Below, in pieces: positions 12,901 through 24,179 of a DNA stretch of 64,000 nt. The stretch comes from Halichondria panicea (lineage: Eukaryota > Porifera > Demospongiae > Suberitida > Halichondriidae). Location of the stretch: assembly GCF_963675165.1 (NCBI RefSeq), contig NC_087390.1, positions 3,486,001-3,550,000 on the forward strand, in the 5' to 3' direction. The position numbers were made by a program, and so were the translations under genes. Position 1 is the first letter of the stretch, and every line of letters begins with the position of its first letter. The notes beneath the pieces are model-generated. The model made no database searches, was not told where the DNA came from, and saw only the letters and a program-made list of their open reading frames with translations.

Positions 12901-15073
12901 CACAACATACACATGACCAAACTACATTAAGATTACTAGCAATGTATTTTGCAAAAGGATGAGTAGATAAATAATATCCTGTGAGAGAGAAAGCAACGAA
13001 ATAACAGATAGTACGTGCATGAATGATGATTGTTATTTATAATCTTTAGAGCGCAAGCAAGATATACGGTAGTGTGTTTGTATAGCCTGCTCTATCTGCG
13101 CGACAGGTAAACTAATGTAGGTGCAGGTGACAGCTTTTATAGGCTTCTAGCCACGTTTTCTTTTGGATTTTTGACTCGTAAATAATAAAGCTTCATCTTA
13201 AGTTATGGTTAGTTTTGCTCACTTTTAAGGCGATTGCAGTCTTTTAGATTTGAGCATAGCAAATTTTAGCTATTTTACTTAGAAGTTAGCTGCACTAGAA
13301 CGCTAGCTATAGGTAGCTGCAAGAATAAGGGAGGAGATCAAGCTGCACTGTTTCAGGAGATCCTGCGCAGCAGGCCAATAATTATGGACTTTAAACTTTT
13401 GGTAACGATCATGGTCGACCATTTCCCACTATTTTGCAACATTCTTGTATTGCATTATTATGTGCTTACATGTAGCTTTATGATTATGGGCAGCTTTCCA
13501 CCAAAGCACTAGCTTTCATTATTGTTAGGAAGAACTTCCTCGTACTATTCGTACATTATGCACAGGGTACTCACATTATCTGGTGGTGATCCGTTGATGT
13601 CAGCAGGTGAGGGTATTCTCAGATCAGAATGGAAGACTGACAGATCAGTCACATTGAACCTCTCAGTCTAATGGGAAATAGAGAACCAATTATAATGGTG
13701 CATGCATGTACATGATGACATCTATTTATAAGATCTCCCTAACATCTGCCTTGCATGTACATGCAGTGCACAGAGAAACAAATAATTCTAATGAGCAAAC
13801 CGAACCTCTAAGAGCTGGCCGAGTTCCACCATCTGTCTAGGAAAGACTTCAACTACAAGCTTCTCTACCTGAAAAATGAACGCAGCAGAACATTACGATG
13901 GCTTGATTTAAAACCAGTCCATGAGAGTTCAGAAATAACACAAAATCTACCTGTTTGGTAAGATCTTGCTTGTACTTTTTTATCTGTGTGTTCACATAGT
14001 ATAGTACAAGTCAGTGACACACGATAAAAATTTCCCGTAATTGATGTATAATTACAGCACCACCATAATTTTAAGCGCCACGTCAACATCAGTATTAATT
14101 GTTGAGGGTCTAAAAAAAGCGCTTACCGTTGCTGTAATTATTTTTTTCTGGCTATATCTTTGATTTCCTTCACACGTCTGAATAGTTGTCTAGCCCATAG
14201 TCACTGAATGTTGTTCACGAATCTTGTCTTTCTTCTAATTACAGCGCCACTAAAAATAAATTATGATTTTCCAGTGGCGCACAAATAAAACCAGTTTGGT
14301 GCTTAGCAATAGAATGTAGCAGAGGCGTAGAAAGCAATTTTGCATTGGTCAGGCAAAAAAGGGGGCGAAGACGCCCTTGTTATTACTATGAACTTTGAAC
14401 TCAATCATAGATTGTGATGTCATCAGATTCTAAATAGTGCCAGTTTTTGTAGTAGCTACTATAAAAGCAGAATCATAGAATTTAGCTAAACGTAGACAAG
14501 AGACTACTGGTAGACTACATCTATAAAGACAAGCTAGAAATATTGGTCAGGCATTTGCCTGGGCTGCCCCCCCCCCTGCTCCTACACCACTGTGTAGAGT
14601 ACTAGTAGCTGTTTCCACGACGCTATAATAGATAAGTTTTTATGTACATGTAGAGCCTCTATTAAAGGCCGCGTTATAACTATTACTTAAGCGCCAGTAA
14701 AAATAATTCAGCCTTGGCGCTCAATTGGAGTAAAATAATTATTTCGTGAACTTGGCACTTGGCGCTTCTATTTATAGAGTGGCACTGTAATTAGAAGAGA
14801 AAGACGGTAGCTCTCAACGATGCAGCTCAGCTAGCAAGAAACTGAGCTAGACCACGCTCATTTTCTCTAAAATGTCTATACTCTATATGCACCACTATAA
14901 TTTAGGCGCTAGCTGGGCTGTACACCATTTTGGGGGTTCTAAAAGATGCACCACTTAGAAGTGGAATTAATTTTTTCTGGCACTGTAATTATATCAGTAT
15001 AGGGTACACTACAAAAGACAAAAGTTACCTCTTCATTCTCCTCAATGTTGTGAAATACTTCATAATACTCCAT
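9986..15073 (-). CDS. PSME3: proteasome activator complex subunit 3 (PA28-gamma/REG-gamma)
   Basis: Subunit of the nuclear heptameric 11S activator that caps the 20S proteasome. Twelve coding exons, in minus-strand order: 15073-15029, 13983-13951, 13868-13806, 13667-13575, 12897-12837, 12314-12268, 12100-12035, 11925-11857, 11575-11508, 11358-11304, 10432-10346 and 10066-9986. They total 768 nt, or 255 aa, against 254 in human. Recognisable blocks are VFHSDLRIP, a basic nuclear-localisation-like PPAKRKR in the loop, the activation-loop block IPKIEDGNNFGVSIQ, KAAKYPHLDDYRRGINEYDE, and the C-terminus NFEKIKQPRSSHANSLY, whose last residues would dock in the 20S pockets. The gamma type is favoured over PA28 alpha/beta by length, the NLS-like loop and the ending. 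Introns carry two transposons (10678-11123, 12472-12825) and an R1 copy. Confidence 0.96.
10678..11123. mobile_element. pogo/Tigger-like MITE, longer form
   Basis: A 446-bp element with the same CAGTAGACTCTCGTTAATCC ends as 8739-9065, flanked by TA, in a PSME3 intron. It contains an internal duplication of the 'GCCGTACTTCAG' segment not seen in the shorter copy. Confidence 0.8.
12472..12825. mobile_element. non-autonomous element with CAGGGTGTCA ends
   Basis: Begins CAGGGTGTCATACAGGGGG and ends in the complement CAAAATCCTGTGTGACACCC. A shorter relative lies at 50248-50389. The CAGGG start suggests a hAT-type element, but I could not define a target duplication. Located in a PSME3 intron. Confidence 0.55.
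13047..13530 (+). mobile_element. diverged R1 element
   Basis: Shares CGCAAGCAAGATATACGGTA near its start, the 'AGCTTCTATAGGCTTCTAG'-type interior, and a worn AAAGCACTAGCTTTCATT end with the copy at 6660-7180. Lies in PSME3 intron 4. Confidence 0.55.
14036..15000. repeat. cluster of ATTACAGCGCC-family repeats in PSME3 intron 1
   Basis: Several stretches carry 'TAATTACAGCRCCA' motifs in both orientations (near 14050, 14240, 14690-14800 and 14990). A related copy starts at 25030. Between them, 14323-14592 resembles a separate degraded element (GAGGCGTAGAAAG to CTCCTACACCACTG). Confidence 0.45.
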
Positions 15074-15359
15074 GGTAGACACGGTGAAGTAACAATCTCT
15101 CAGCTCTGTTTACTACTCGGTAGAAGCATACACAGAGTTTATAGAATTTGTATTGTTATCATGCACACGTGGGTGACCAATTTCCCATTTGATGCGCATA
15201 TCTGGGTGTGAGCAGTCACATGCCCTATATCTATGATGTCATTGAAGTTTGTTTCTTTCCAACTTGATCCTGTGAAGTTAGTTCATAAGACAACCGTCAC
15301 CTTACCGCGGTGCCCTAGACGTAGACAGTGTGGACTAGACTAGACTCTCGGCTGACAAA
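15074..15359. promoter_or_regulatory. bidirectional promoter between PSME3 and PTTG1IP
   Basis: The two ATGs point away from each other and are 286 bp apart. Both promoters and 5' UTRs must fit here. No TATA box is evident. Assigned by position only. Confidence 0.55.
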
Positions 15360-18300
15360 ATGTGGTGTGTCAAGATCGCTGTACTCGCTTGCTTAGCTGT
15401 GGGAGCGTTTGCTCAGAGCAGTGAGTCACTATAATAAAACTAGCTACGAGTTCTCTTTAATTAAAATAATGATTTGTCTCTACTGTGGCGATGTGTATAC
15501 TGTCGAAGTACATACTCCCTACAATAATTATGCATTGTAAAGTGGATAGTAGTGTATATGTACATGTTCATGTTTCTGGTGGTAACTACAGTCATGTACG
15601 TACATGCCACTTTAGGCACAGTTTGATGTAGCTACACACCTATACGCCTATGCACTAAAATCATTTTGGTTGAAACAAACAAGTAGTTACGGTGTACGTT
15701 TAAAGGTATGAAGGGCGTGGTTAAGTATCATGGAGATAGCGTAATCACTGTAAATGTTAATGGAAACTCGATCCCTTTTGTTTATCTTTTTTGTTGGGTT
15801 AAGGCTCTTCGTAATAGGACTAGCTAAACCAATCATAGTCACTCTTATGGTACTTAAGTCCTTGTATGCCTCTTGTGCAATTTATGACCCAGAAATGATC
15901 CACTATTGTTATTCCATTGTCCACACACGTGATGTTGTCGTACTTCCTCTGGTGTGCAGTATAATATAATATAATTATTGTAATTACTAAGATCAAGGGA
16001 TAATATTTCCCACCCTCCCACACAAACCAGTCACACTCTATCCTGTTACCTTAATTGTCTACTTGTATGACCATTGAGCGTGCCCTTTTGAATAGGCAAT
16101 GAAGGTAGGGTGTCTATAGCTACCAACTGTCTTGTAAAGGAATTTGTGTATTTGGCTGACGTTATTGGTGTTAATTGCTTTGCTATTGACACATAAAGAA
16201 GCTGTTATTGTTGGCCATTATTTTGTGTGGGTCTCAACAATGTACTGTTTATTGACGTGACAGCTGTCACTGTTGAGCGACAAGCTTATCAGCGTCAACC
16301 CCACGCCCACTTCCTCTCAGAGATGGGCCTGGTTGCTCATGCGCTAATCATTAGCCAGATACTGGTTAACGCACGCAGGATAACAACGCATGATTATGTT
16401 CAGTAAAACAATGACGTCACAACAAACGAAAGTGGATCGTGGATGGAAGGAAGTACAGTAGAACCTCGATTATCCGGACACCTTCGTTCCAGAAGCAGGC
16501 CGGATAAGTGAATTTGCCGGATAATCGAATAGATAAACCACGCCTTGATCCACCCACTTTATTGATGAACAGCAGTGCCACATGTTGTCTGTGCATGCAC
16601 AAAAGAAAAGCAGGCATGTCTCCATGGTAACAGCTGCAACGCGCATGCGCATTTGAGGGACACGCCCATTTTCTGAATTATGTAATCTGATTAAAAAGAA
16701 AACTGCCAAGCCGGATAATCGAGGTTCCGGATAATCGAGGGCCGGATAATCGAGGTTCTACTGTAGATAGAAATTCGATTGAAATCTAGCTCATCTGATT
16801 GCATTCAGCCACTTAACAATGTAGATGACAATCATCTGGATGGAGTGAAACCAGAGGAGGTTGGACACGCATCATCATGATGCCTTCAGTCATGTGATAA
16901 TTATAAACCTTTATAGAATTCCTTTGAGGTCAAAGGTAAGAATGTAAAAGCTTATCAGTGCAAGTAGGAGCTAGAGAACGCTAAAGAGAAACAGATCAAT
17001 GGTGCTCTGACCTCCTCTGCTCATATAGATCATAATCCTGTTAAACAAAAATTGGAAAAGTGTCCAAAAAATCTAAATACTAGTCTAGATCCATCTTGGA
17101 ATCTTTTCAGCAGTGTAGGGAAGGTGAGAGGGCGGTGGGAATGCTCCTAGACCACTTCTGGCTACTTGCAGTGTCTCTGTACAGTCTACAAAACAGTGGA
17201 GCATCGAGGTGCCTAATGGTGCCTAATCCGCCATTTTAATTAGATTCTTATGAGCGCACGTGATAAAACCTGACGGTAAATGACGCGCGTCCAACCTCCT
17301 CTGGAGTGAAACTGGCCTATATGGACAGGCCACACCCACATAATACAAAACCTTGGGGAAAGTCTACAAAATGTACATGTATAGACTCTATCAAAAAGAA
17401 AATAGGGGTATAATTATGTCTGTATATTCATTCAGGATATTTTTCTGTAGTTTGTGAGGGAAAATATCCAATAATTTGCGCATACGCAAACAGTCAGTAG
17501 CAGGCCTCCTTTCCTTCATTCAAGGCCTGTGTACAAGCTTACATGTACAAGTTGTATGTGCATTTGGTGTGTTTGCATGCGTTACTGTACCGATGATTTA
17601 TCTTACAGCAACTGTTATGCCGTCTATTGATCCTGTCACCTTTTGTGGACGAAACAACGGTTCTGATTGCGAACGTTGTATCAGTGCTAGACAACCTGTG
17701 AGTTGCAAGTACATGTAATAATCCGGATAATCGAAGTTCTACTGTAGCACTGTTGTGTATGACGTGTGATATCAAACAGCTTCACTGTGTGTAGTTTATC
17801 TTCATCTACTATCATCATCCATAGAGTCCCACCAACCCGGCTCTCGAGACTGTCTGCTTTTACTGTGCAGCCAATCAGCAGTGTCAGCCCTTCACTGAGA
17901 ACACTGTGTTCCCCTTTAATGGCCTCCCCTGTCCCAATCTGGAGTACAATGTTGGCACTTGCGCATGTGAGTAGTAAATGAAACTTTTGGATTCTACATA
18001 CAGTCTGTCATGGTGCCTTCATAAACTAGTCTCATGCATGTAAAAATTCAATACCGTATATCTTCTAATTAATTTTATCGGACAGCAAAAAATAATTATT
18101 TTGGAAATTGTCCGGGTATAAATGGAACAGATTTTTATAGAGCATGCGAAGTGTCCGGAATAATTAGCAGCTGCATGCGAGCTAGCTAAGTTTAATAGAA
18201 AAGTGTGCGACTAAATAGTTGCACTAGCTATCTAAAACTAGCTACTCAAAGCTATCTAACTGTAGCACTCTAAGTCTTACTTGCCGTCTATGAATGTAAA

Positions 18301-20593
18301 TCAACTTTTCAAGGTAGTGTCCTGATATTTAGAACAAATGTAATATTAAAGCACTGGAGTGTCCGTTGTATTAGAACAACGAAAATTGCGCATAATAGTG
18401 TCCGGGGTAATTAAAAGTGTCTGATAAATTAGAAGATATACGGTCCATCGTACTGTATTTCCAATTTTGTGCTACTGAACCTCACAAGTTAAACATTACG
18501 TTTTCCCTTTTGTGTTGCAGTGACTGCCCTGATCATTGCAGTATTGATTGGTCTAATGCTTTTGCTGATTGTGGTCATGATCACTTGCGTCTGCTGTTGT
18601 TGCTGCATTTGGTGTGCTCAGAGGAGAAAGAGGTATGTACATGTACATGTACATGAAACCTGCGTGGGTACAGTGGTCATATCCAGTGAGCATGTAGAGT
18701 AGAGTACTTGTGTACACTAGACTGATCATAGTTACTAAATAATTTATTCTCTTATTTTTTGGAGCTTAGTAATGTACGTACGTGCATGTACATCTTCATA
18801 CAGCTTTGCAGCATGACAATGTGTTAGCCTCCTTCACAAGGCCTCAACAAGGAGGCCTGCTACTGACTGCTAGTGCATGTGCAAAATTATTGGACAATTT
18901 CCCCGTAAAGTTTCCCATTAAACAGAAATTTACCAGAAAAATGTCCTGAATAAGTATACAGACAAAGAATACAAATATTAAAGTCATACACAGAGCTATA
19001 TAGCTAGCTAGCTAGAGACAGAGCTGTACGTTTGGTTGCAGCAGCTATTTCTTTCTGATAGAGTCTACACAAGGTTAGTAGCAGATGGGCGTGGCCTGTC
19101 CATATAGGCTATTGTCATCCACACTGTTGCAGGCTGTGAGTCTTTTGTTAACGTAGCAGGCTAAGGCTAGCTATTAGAAATGCTATCAGATAGGCTAGAA
19201 ACCTTCACAATCGAACTTCTATCTACTTTCTTCAATCCACTTCCGTTTGTTGTGACGTCATTGTTTTACTGAGCATTATATGATGTTATCCAGTTTCTGG
19301 GGAATAGGTAGCGCATGCGCAAACAGTCGATACCAGGCCCATCTTCAGTGCGGCCTGGAATCAAGGCTAGACAATGTGTATGAAAAACATGTTTTACTAT
19401 AGGGCTAGGATGATTGAGGACCACCGTTACGTGGAAGAGAAGGAGGGAATCAGGAATAGAGCTACTGATAGGTACACAATGTAGCTACATGTACATGTAT
19501 AATTGTAACATGTAGTAGTTAATTCCTGATCTTGAAAGCTGAATAGCACCACAGGTGCTGATGCCTCAGTGGAGGTGTCAAAGCTATATAACATAGCTAC
19601 ATAACATAAAGCACATCATTATATCATGATGAACATTTTTGCATTAATTGTGCTGCAGAGAAACTCAAGGAGTGGGTAATCGTCAACTATGATTTTTGTT
19701 AGAAACAATCGATGCCAAAAGTTCAAGTCTAAAATTAATGGCTGCATCAGCCTTGCGGCTCTTTCTTCACTGTTGCAGCTACCAATGCTAGCGTTGTAGT
19801 GCAGAGCTAACTATAAGTATGGTAGCAACACTCTTAAGGACAAGTTTTCTACGTGCTCTTCTGAAAAGGCTGCAATGGCATAACTCGAGAACGAAGCATT
19901 ATTTTCGAGAAAACATGTCTAGAAGCCTATAGAAACTCTTAGTTGAACTCCATTGATCCTTGAGCAGCTGTAGCAGTCTACGCACACGGACGGACAGACT
20001 GTTTACACAGACACACACACAAACACACTACCGTATACCTCGCTTGCGCATGTGCACCGAGGCATACAAATCAATACATGTTTTTACATGGCTGGCTTAG
20101 TGTTTAAACCATGTACGTGTGTAGTGTTTTACATGTAGTCACAAGTGAATGCCTGAAATCAATCTGAACAATGCCACCATTCAAGCATGTAATGTTAAGT
20201 CCTATTTTATATCATGTAGCTGCTACCTGTACAGTAATATGTACATGTAAGAACCAACAAACTTGTGTTGAAATATTGTGTTTCTTGCTCTCAGGCGGCA
20301 AGAGAGAAAAGCCAAAACTGACGAGATTCGTCGTAAATATGGTGAGTGTAGTATGGTGTTGTTATCTCACTGATAAGGTTTGGTATAATCTTAATTGGCA
20401 TGTTTTTTCCTGGGTGTATAATTATGTATATCCCTTATAATAATTATTTATGTGGCATGCTATATTTCTCACCACAATGCCTTGTTACTGGAATCGTCAC
20501 TTTCTCTCTCGTCCATGTTCCATTACTGATCTACCATGAGGCCTGGACACTGACAATTCTCAAGATGGCCATTACAAGCGACTTGATTCTTAA
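15360..20593 (+). CDS. PTTG1IP: PTTG1-interacting-protein-like type I membrane protein
   Basis: Seven coding exons: 15360-15420, 17609-17697, 17825-17966, 18521-18632, 19403-19471, 20295-20341 and 20541-20593, summing to 573 nt or 190 aa (human about 180). Residues 1-19 are a signal peptide (MWCVKIAVLACLAVGAFAQS). Next is a Cys-rich PSI-like ectodomain (DCERC...VCFYCAANQQC...CPNLEYNVGTC). The TM segment is near 99-121, followed by a run of five Cys (CVCCCCCIWCAQRRKR) like the Cys cluster of human PTTG1IP. The charged cytoplasmic tail contains QERKAKTDEIRRKYG, the family's most conserved stretch. The human protein binds securin; that role here is inferred. Intron 4 holds a complete Mutator-like element, and intron 5 an R1 copy. 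The last exon's acceptor is a weaker match. Confidence 0.92.
16456..16763. mobile_element. pogo/Tigger-like MITE nested in 16303-17526
   Basis: The ends CAGTAGAACCTCGATTATCC are inverted at the right and flanked by TA. A stray single end of the same type lies at 17721-17746. Confidence 0.82.
16852..17303. mobile_element. 452-bp element with CAGAGGAGGTTGGAC ends and 9-bp target duplication
   Basis: The left end CAGAGGAGGTTGGACACGC is mirrored by GCGTCCAACCTCCTCTG at the right. GAGTGAAAC is present on both sides (16843-16851 and 17304-17312). A 9-bp duplication with long TIRs fits a Mutator-like non-autonomous element. Confidence 0.8.
18054..18443. mobile_element. MITE with CCGTATATCTTCTAATTAAT ends
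   Basis: A 390-bp element in PTTG1IP intron 3 with inverted ends. It is preceded by TA; the right flank has drifted. It is related in its outermost bases (CCGTATA) to the CCGTATAGCGGG family but has a different interior. Confidence 0.7.
18825..19369 (-). mobile_element. complete TAGCCTC Mutator-like element with 10-bp target duplication
   Basis: Starts TAGCCTCCTTCACAAGGCC and ends CCTGGAATCAAGGCTA. GACAATGTGT is repeated exactly at 18815-18824 and 19370-19379. 545 bp, non-coding, in PTTG1IP intron 4. It has the same interior as 58994-59567, in opposite orientation. Confidence 0.85.
19546..20070 (-). mobile_element. R1 element
   Basis: Reverse orientation of the 6660-7180 family: CAGGTGCTGATGCCTCAGTG at the left, CTCGCTTGCGCATGTGCACC at the right. 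In PTTG1IP intron 5. Confidence 0.7.
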
Positions 20594-21388
20594 ACTGCGT
20601 GTGTTTTTATATACAAGTACAGTAGCTTACTTCATTAGCTTGCTATACAAGCTTATTCCATACGTTCCATGTGTTTTCTAACTTTAGCATAATTTATTAT
20701 TATGACTGGCTAGCTTTGTCTCTAACCGTACCAGTACATGTAGTTGTTCAAGCTGTGTTAAAAAAAACCCATTCAATTATGTGAACTTGCATACTTCAAT
20801 GTACAATGTTGTTATGAATAATTTTCTGCTGACACACACACAATCGTCAATAGCTATTAAGCATCATAGGTCATCAAAGAAACACCTTGAGTTTTATAGC
20901 TGTTCTTAATGGTTTGACCTACTGTCACCAAGAACAACTGTTACTGTTAGAAAGTAACCTACACTTACATGTATACCGTAATACCCATAAAATAACGTAT
21001 ACCATAATTTTTATAGCACGAAATTTTCGAGGGGCTTAATTTTCGCTGATTTTGTGGGTTAAGAATTCTACACGAAAATTAAGTCTACGAAAATTGTTCT
21101 TTAATTAGAATTACCTGCTACCTGCTATTATGCAAATATTTAAAGGCGTGGCTTCCGGTAAGCAGTCATTCCGCGAACATTGTGCAACGAAATGGCTTTT
21201 AGAGGCCAATCCATGAAATATAAGTGTGCCTCGAAAAGTTCGCGCTATACGGTATATAAAATGTTGAAATAGTTGTGACACTCGTTTTATACTTCGATCA
21301 GTCAGTAATAATAATACAACAATAGCATGTATTCATGCACTCCTGATAACAATGACATAACTTATATAACAGTATCTAAATTGTCATG
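20594..21388. other. intergenic spacer with one MITE
   Basis: No gene seen. A TA-flanked element at 21002-21252 has a CCATAATTTTTATAGCACGA left end and a complement-of-CCGTATAGCGCG right end. Confidence 0.5.
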
Positions 21389-22165
21389 CTAGATCAATTC
21401 GTATAGATCCAGACGTCGTGAAACACCGTGACCATCTTTATCAAACTCAACCATTACTTGCTGCATTTTTGTATCGTTCACCAACCAGTTAACAACCCAT
21501 TTAACAGGAGAATTGGTACCCAGTGTTTTTGGGCAACTGATGGAAATGCCATCAGGATAATAAAATGAAGTATTACCTTCCCAACCCCATTTGAATTGAG
21601 ATTGCTCAGGCGCGGAAGCCTTTTGATGCGAGCTCTCCGGCTCCGTTGTGGTGTATGTTTCTTTCCAGTTGCCTCTAAAATCTCGCTTAAGAACTTGCTT
21701 GGTTTCAGTAGACCACTGTTGACTCGGAAAGCCTGTCGAATCTTCTCGAATGATTGACATTCGCACTAAATCACTGCTATTGTAAACAATGATGGCAGCA
21801 AGTCGCAAATTTTCGTGAATAAAAAAAATTTCAGCACAAGGCATCTCTATATCGGGGAAAGCTTTGGTTGATTGGTACACAGCATGACCAGTTTCGAAGA
21901 CCTTGAAAACCCTATCCCTGCCTTGGATTCCATAAGGTGAACTAGCATCGTATCTTGAGGTCCATGTTTTCTCCACAATATTGTCTTCAGAATAGAAGTA
22001 CCGATTTGTTTGAAACATCTCAGTCTGCTCGGAATTTGTCGTCTTGAAATTCCTTTGGCTCCTGTAAGACTCTGTTACTTCTCCTTGAGGTGAATACTTT
22101 GTCCATAGCCCATGCCAATCTTTGCAGTGATAATAAACCAGTCTCTTCCAGTTCTGCTCTGCCAT
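21389..22165 (-). CDS. DUF3598-like protein, paralogue 1, intronless
   Basis: A single 258-codon exon from ATG at 22165 to TAG at 21389. The N-terminus (MAEQNWKRLVYYHCKDWHGL followed by a WTKYSPQGEV block) resembles the cyanobacterial, algal and plant DUF3598 family (NW...L....WHG.......GE). DUF3598 belongs to the lipocalin-like calycin fold, which would suit binding a small hydrophobic molecule, but no activity is known to me. There is no signal peptide or TM segment. It is closely similar to the gene at 24180-24980, which is transcribed the other way. The family match is from memory of the motif and moderately sure; coding status is well supported by the conserved paralogue. Lack of introns beside intron-rich neighbours suggests horizontal transfer or a retrocopy. 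Confidence 0.75.
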   Translation of the reverse strand: MAEQNWKRLVYYHCKDWHGLWTKYSPQGEVTESYRSQRNFKTTNSEQTEMFQTNRYFYSEDNIVEKTWTSRYDASSPYGIQGRDRVFKVFETGHAVYQSTKAFPDIEMPCAEIFFIHENLRLAAIIVYNSSDLVRMSIIREDSTGFPSQQWSTETKQVLKRDFRGNWKETYTTTEPESSHQKASAPEQSQFKWGWEGNTSFYYPDGISISCPKTLGTNSPVKWVVNWLVNDTKMQQVMVEFDKDGHGVSRRLDLYELI

Positions 22166-24179
22166 TCCAGGTGTGCAAAAAAGTTCAGACTAAAGCTCCC
22201 TCCTCCAGATATATCTAGTCTCGCACCATGCAGCCCAATGTTATCGACCTAGCGTTCAAATAGAAAATATTCGGAGATGGATGGTGCGATTATAGAGTAT
22301 TAAGTGTTTTGTGGTAAGTCGATCTTTACTAATATGATTTGGGGTAAACGGAGGTAGCCGGAGTCGAGGGTGCTGCATAAAGCAGGCTGGAGAAACCCAA
22401 TGAGTAAACTAATTAAGGTCAATTGGTTCCAGCCTGCTCTGTGCAGCCCAACCCCTCCCTAGCCCTACAGGCTACACTCTCCAGTTTACCATTAATGAAA
22501 TTAAATCGTATTCGTATAAAAGGTCGACTCTTTTTATAACATTTACTCCGACTGCTGTTTATATAAAAGATCGACTGTTTTAAGATAGACTGTAAACATT
22601 AACCGATTTTTAGAACTGTATGAAACGAGTGTTGCAAGCGCACGCTTGCCAATGCCTCTCGCCATGTTTTTGTTTTCACTCAAAAGTATTTAGAGTGTTA
22701 TAGAAGAGGTAAATAATTTGCAATGTGCTTTGATTGTTTCACAAGAAAGGGGTATACTGATTGCCTTAAAAATGGCCTCTACTATCTATGGTTTAACTGG
22801 CGTTAAACAGCATGAATCAACTTCTTTTTCTTGGGGTCCTGGTATACGTACCTGCATGTAAGCCACAAAACAAATGAGACTAGATAACAATAGATACATG
22901 TACACAAGTCTTTTCTTCTCAGTATTAGATACACACTTTTTGCTTTTTTATATACTATACTGTCTGTGCTCAAATTACCAGTACTGCATGTCGGATGGAC
23001 TGTGCATGTGTATACCTGTGCTCAACACTGCATGTATTAGGAACATCAATTCATCACAAATCATACGATTATGCCTCGGTGCGCATGCACAAGCGAGGTA
23101 TACGGTAGTATGTTTGTGTGTCTGTGTGACAGTGTGTGTGTGTGTAGACCGCTACAGCTGCTCAAGGATGAATCAAGTGCAAGTAAGAATTTCTATAGGC
23201 TTCTAGTCATGTTTACTTTTATTTTAAATCGTGGATTTGCAAATTAATGCTTCGTTCTCGAGTTATGCCTAGTTTTGCTTACTTGGAATGCCATTGCAGC
23301 CTTTTCAGAAAAGTCCGTAGCAAAACTTGTTCACTGAGTGTTACTACTCTACTTAGTTGTTAGCTCTGCACTAGAACGCTAGCTATTTGTAGCTGCAAGA
23401 GTGAGCAGAGAGCTGCAAGGCCGTGCGTCAGCAAGGCCTTGCAGCCATTAATTTTAGACTTGAATTTTTGCATCGATCGTTTTTAGACTTGACTTTTTGC
23501 ATCGATCGTTTTTACAATCATGGTTGATCATTACCTACTATTCGGTTGATTGCATGCAGCAAAATTCATCATAATCAATGTGTGTATAAAAGCTAGCTAT
23601 TAGTAGTTTTATGTTATGTAGCTTTGGCACCTCCACCGAGGCATCAGCACCCGCGGTGCTTTCATTATACTGGTTTTACTAATAATTATGCCCACACATT
23701 CCAAAATGGATAATTATATTATATATAAGTATATATATAGATCGGTCATAATGCACCCACCAGTAAAAATTGCATGGATTGGCCGGGAAAACATGGACAA
23801 CTACCGGTACATGCATATGAATGACGTTGTAACGGATTAGAGTTATGCTCTCGTCTGATTTCTTGTTTCCACGCTTTTTGGTGGCTCCACTGGCCAATCC
23901 TAGCAATTTTTCACATTGCAAATGTTTTTCTAGTCCGAGTTCTAGTCGGATTCAATCTATGATCGTACCACAGATACTATAAATTTATAGTATCTATGAT
24001 CGTATTAGGTATGTGTGTACTGTCCACTAGCGAAAGTCAACTCCCTACTAGCGAAGCGAAGGTCACAACTCTCTCTACTAGCGTGCGAAGGTCAATCGTA
24101 CTCTGTCCACTAGCGAAGGTCAATCGTGAACTCTCTGGGCGCGGCCACCGTAACTTTTTATAAGTACATGATGATGTCG
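22166..24179. other. spacer between the two DUF3598-like genes: repeats only
   Basis: Contains a repeat at about 22630-22940 that recurs inverted at about 43700-44040, an R1 element (23068-23669), and short direct repeats of 'ACTAGCGAAGGTCAA' at 24019-24125 just before paralogue 2. No further gene seen. Confidence 0.5.
23068..23669 (+). mobile_element. R1 element with internal duplication
   Basis: Complete ends (TTATGCCTCGGTGCGCATGC; GCACCCGCGGTGCTTTCATT). It carries a short tandem duplication of the 'TTTTAGACTTGA..TTTTGCATCGATCG' segment near 23452-23510. Confidence 0.75.

Larger units (their letters stand above)
16303..17526 (+). mobile_element. TAGCCTC-family element carrying two nested insertions
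   Basis: The outer parts match 58994-59567: GGGCCTGGT..GCTCATGCGCTAAT, GTTCAGTAAAACAATGACG, TATATGGACAGGCCACACCC and GCGCATACGCAAACAGTCAG. It is interrupted by a pogo-like element (16456-16763) and by a 452-bp element (16852-17303). It lies in PTTG1IP intron 1. Confidence 0.65.

Noticed and set aside
17766..17981. Open frame over PTTG1IP exon 3
   Set aside because: Wrong frame; the true frame carries the conserved Cys pattern.
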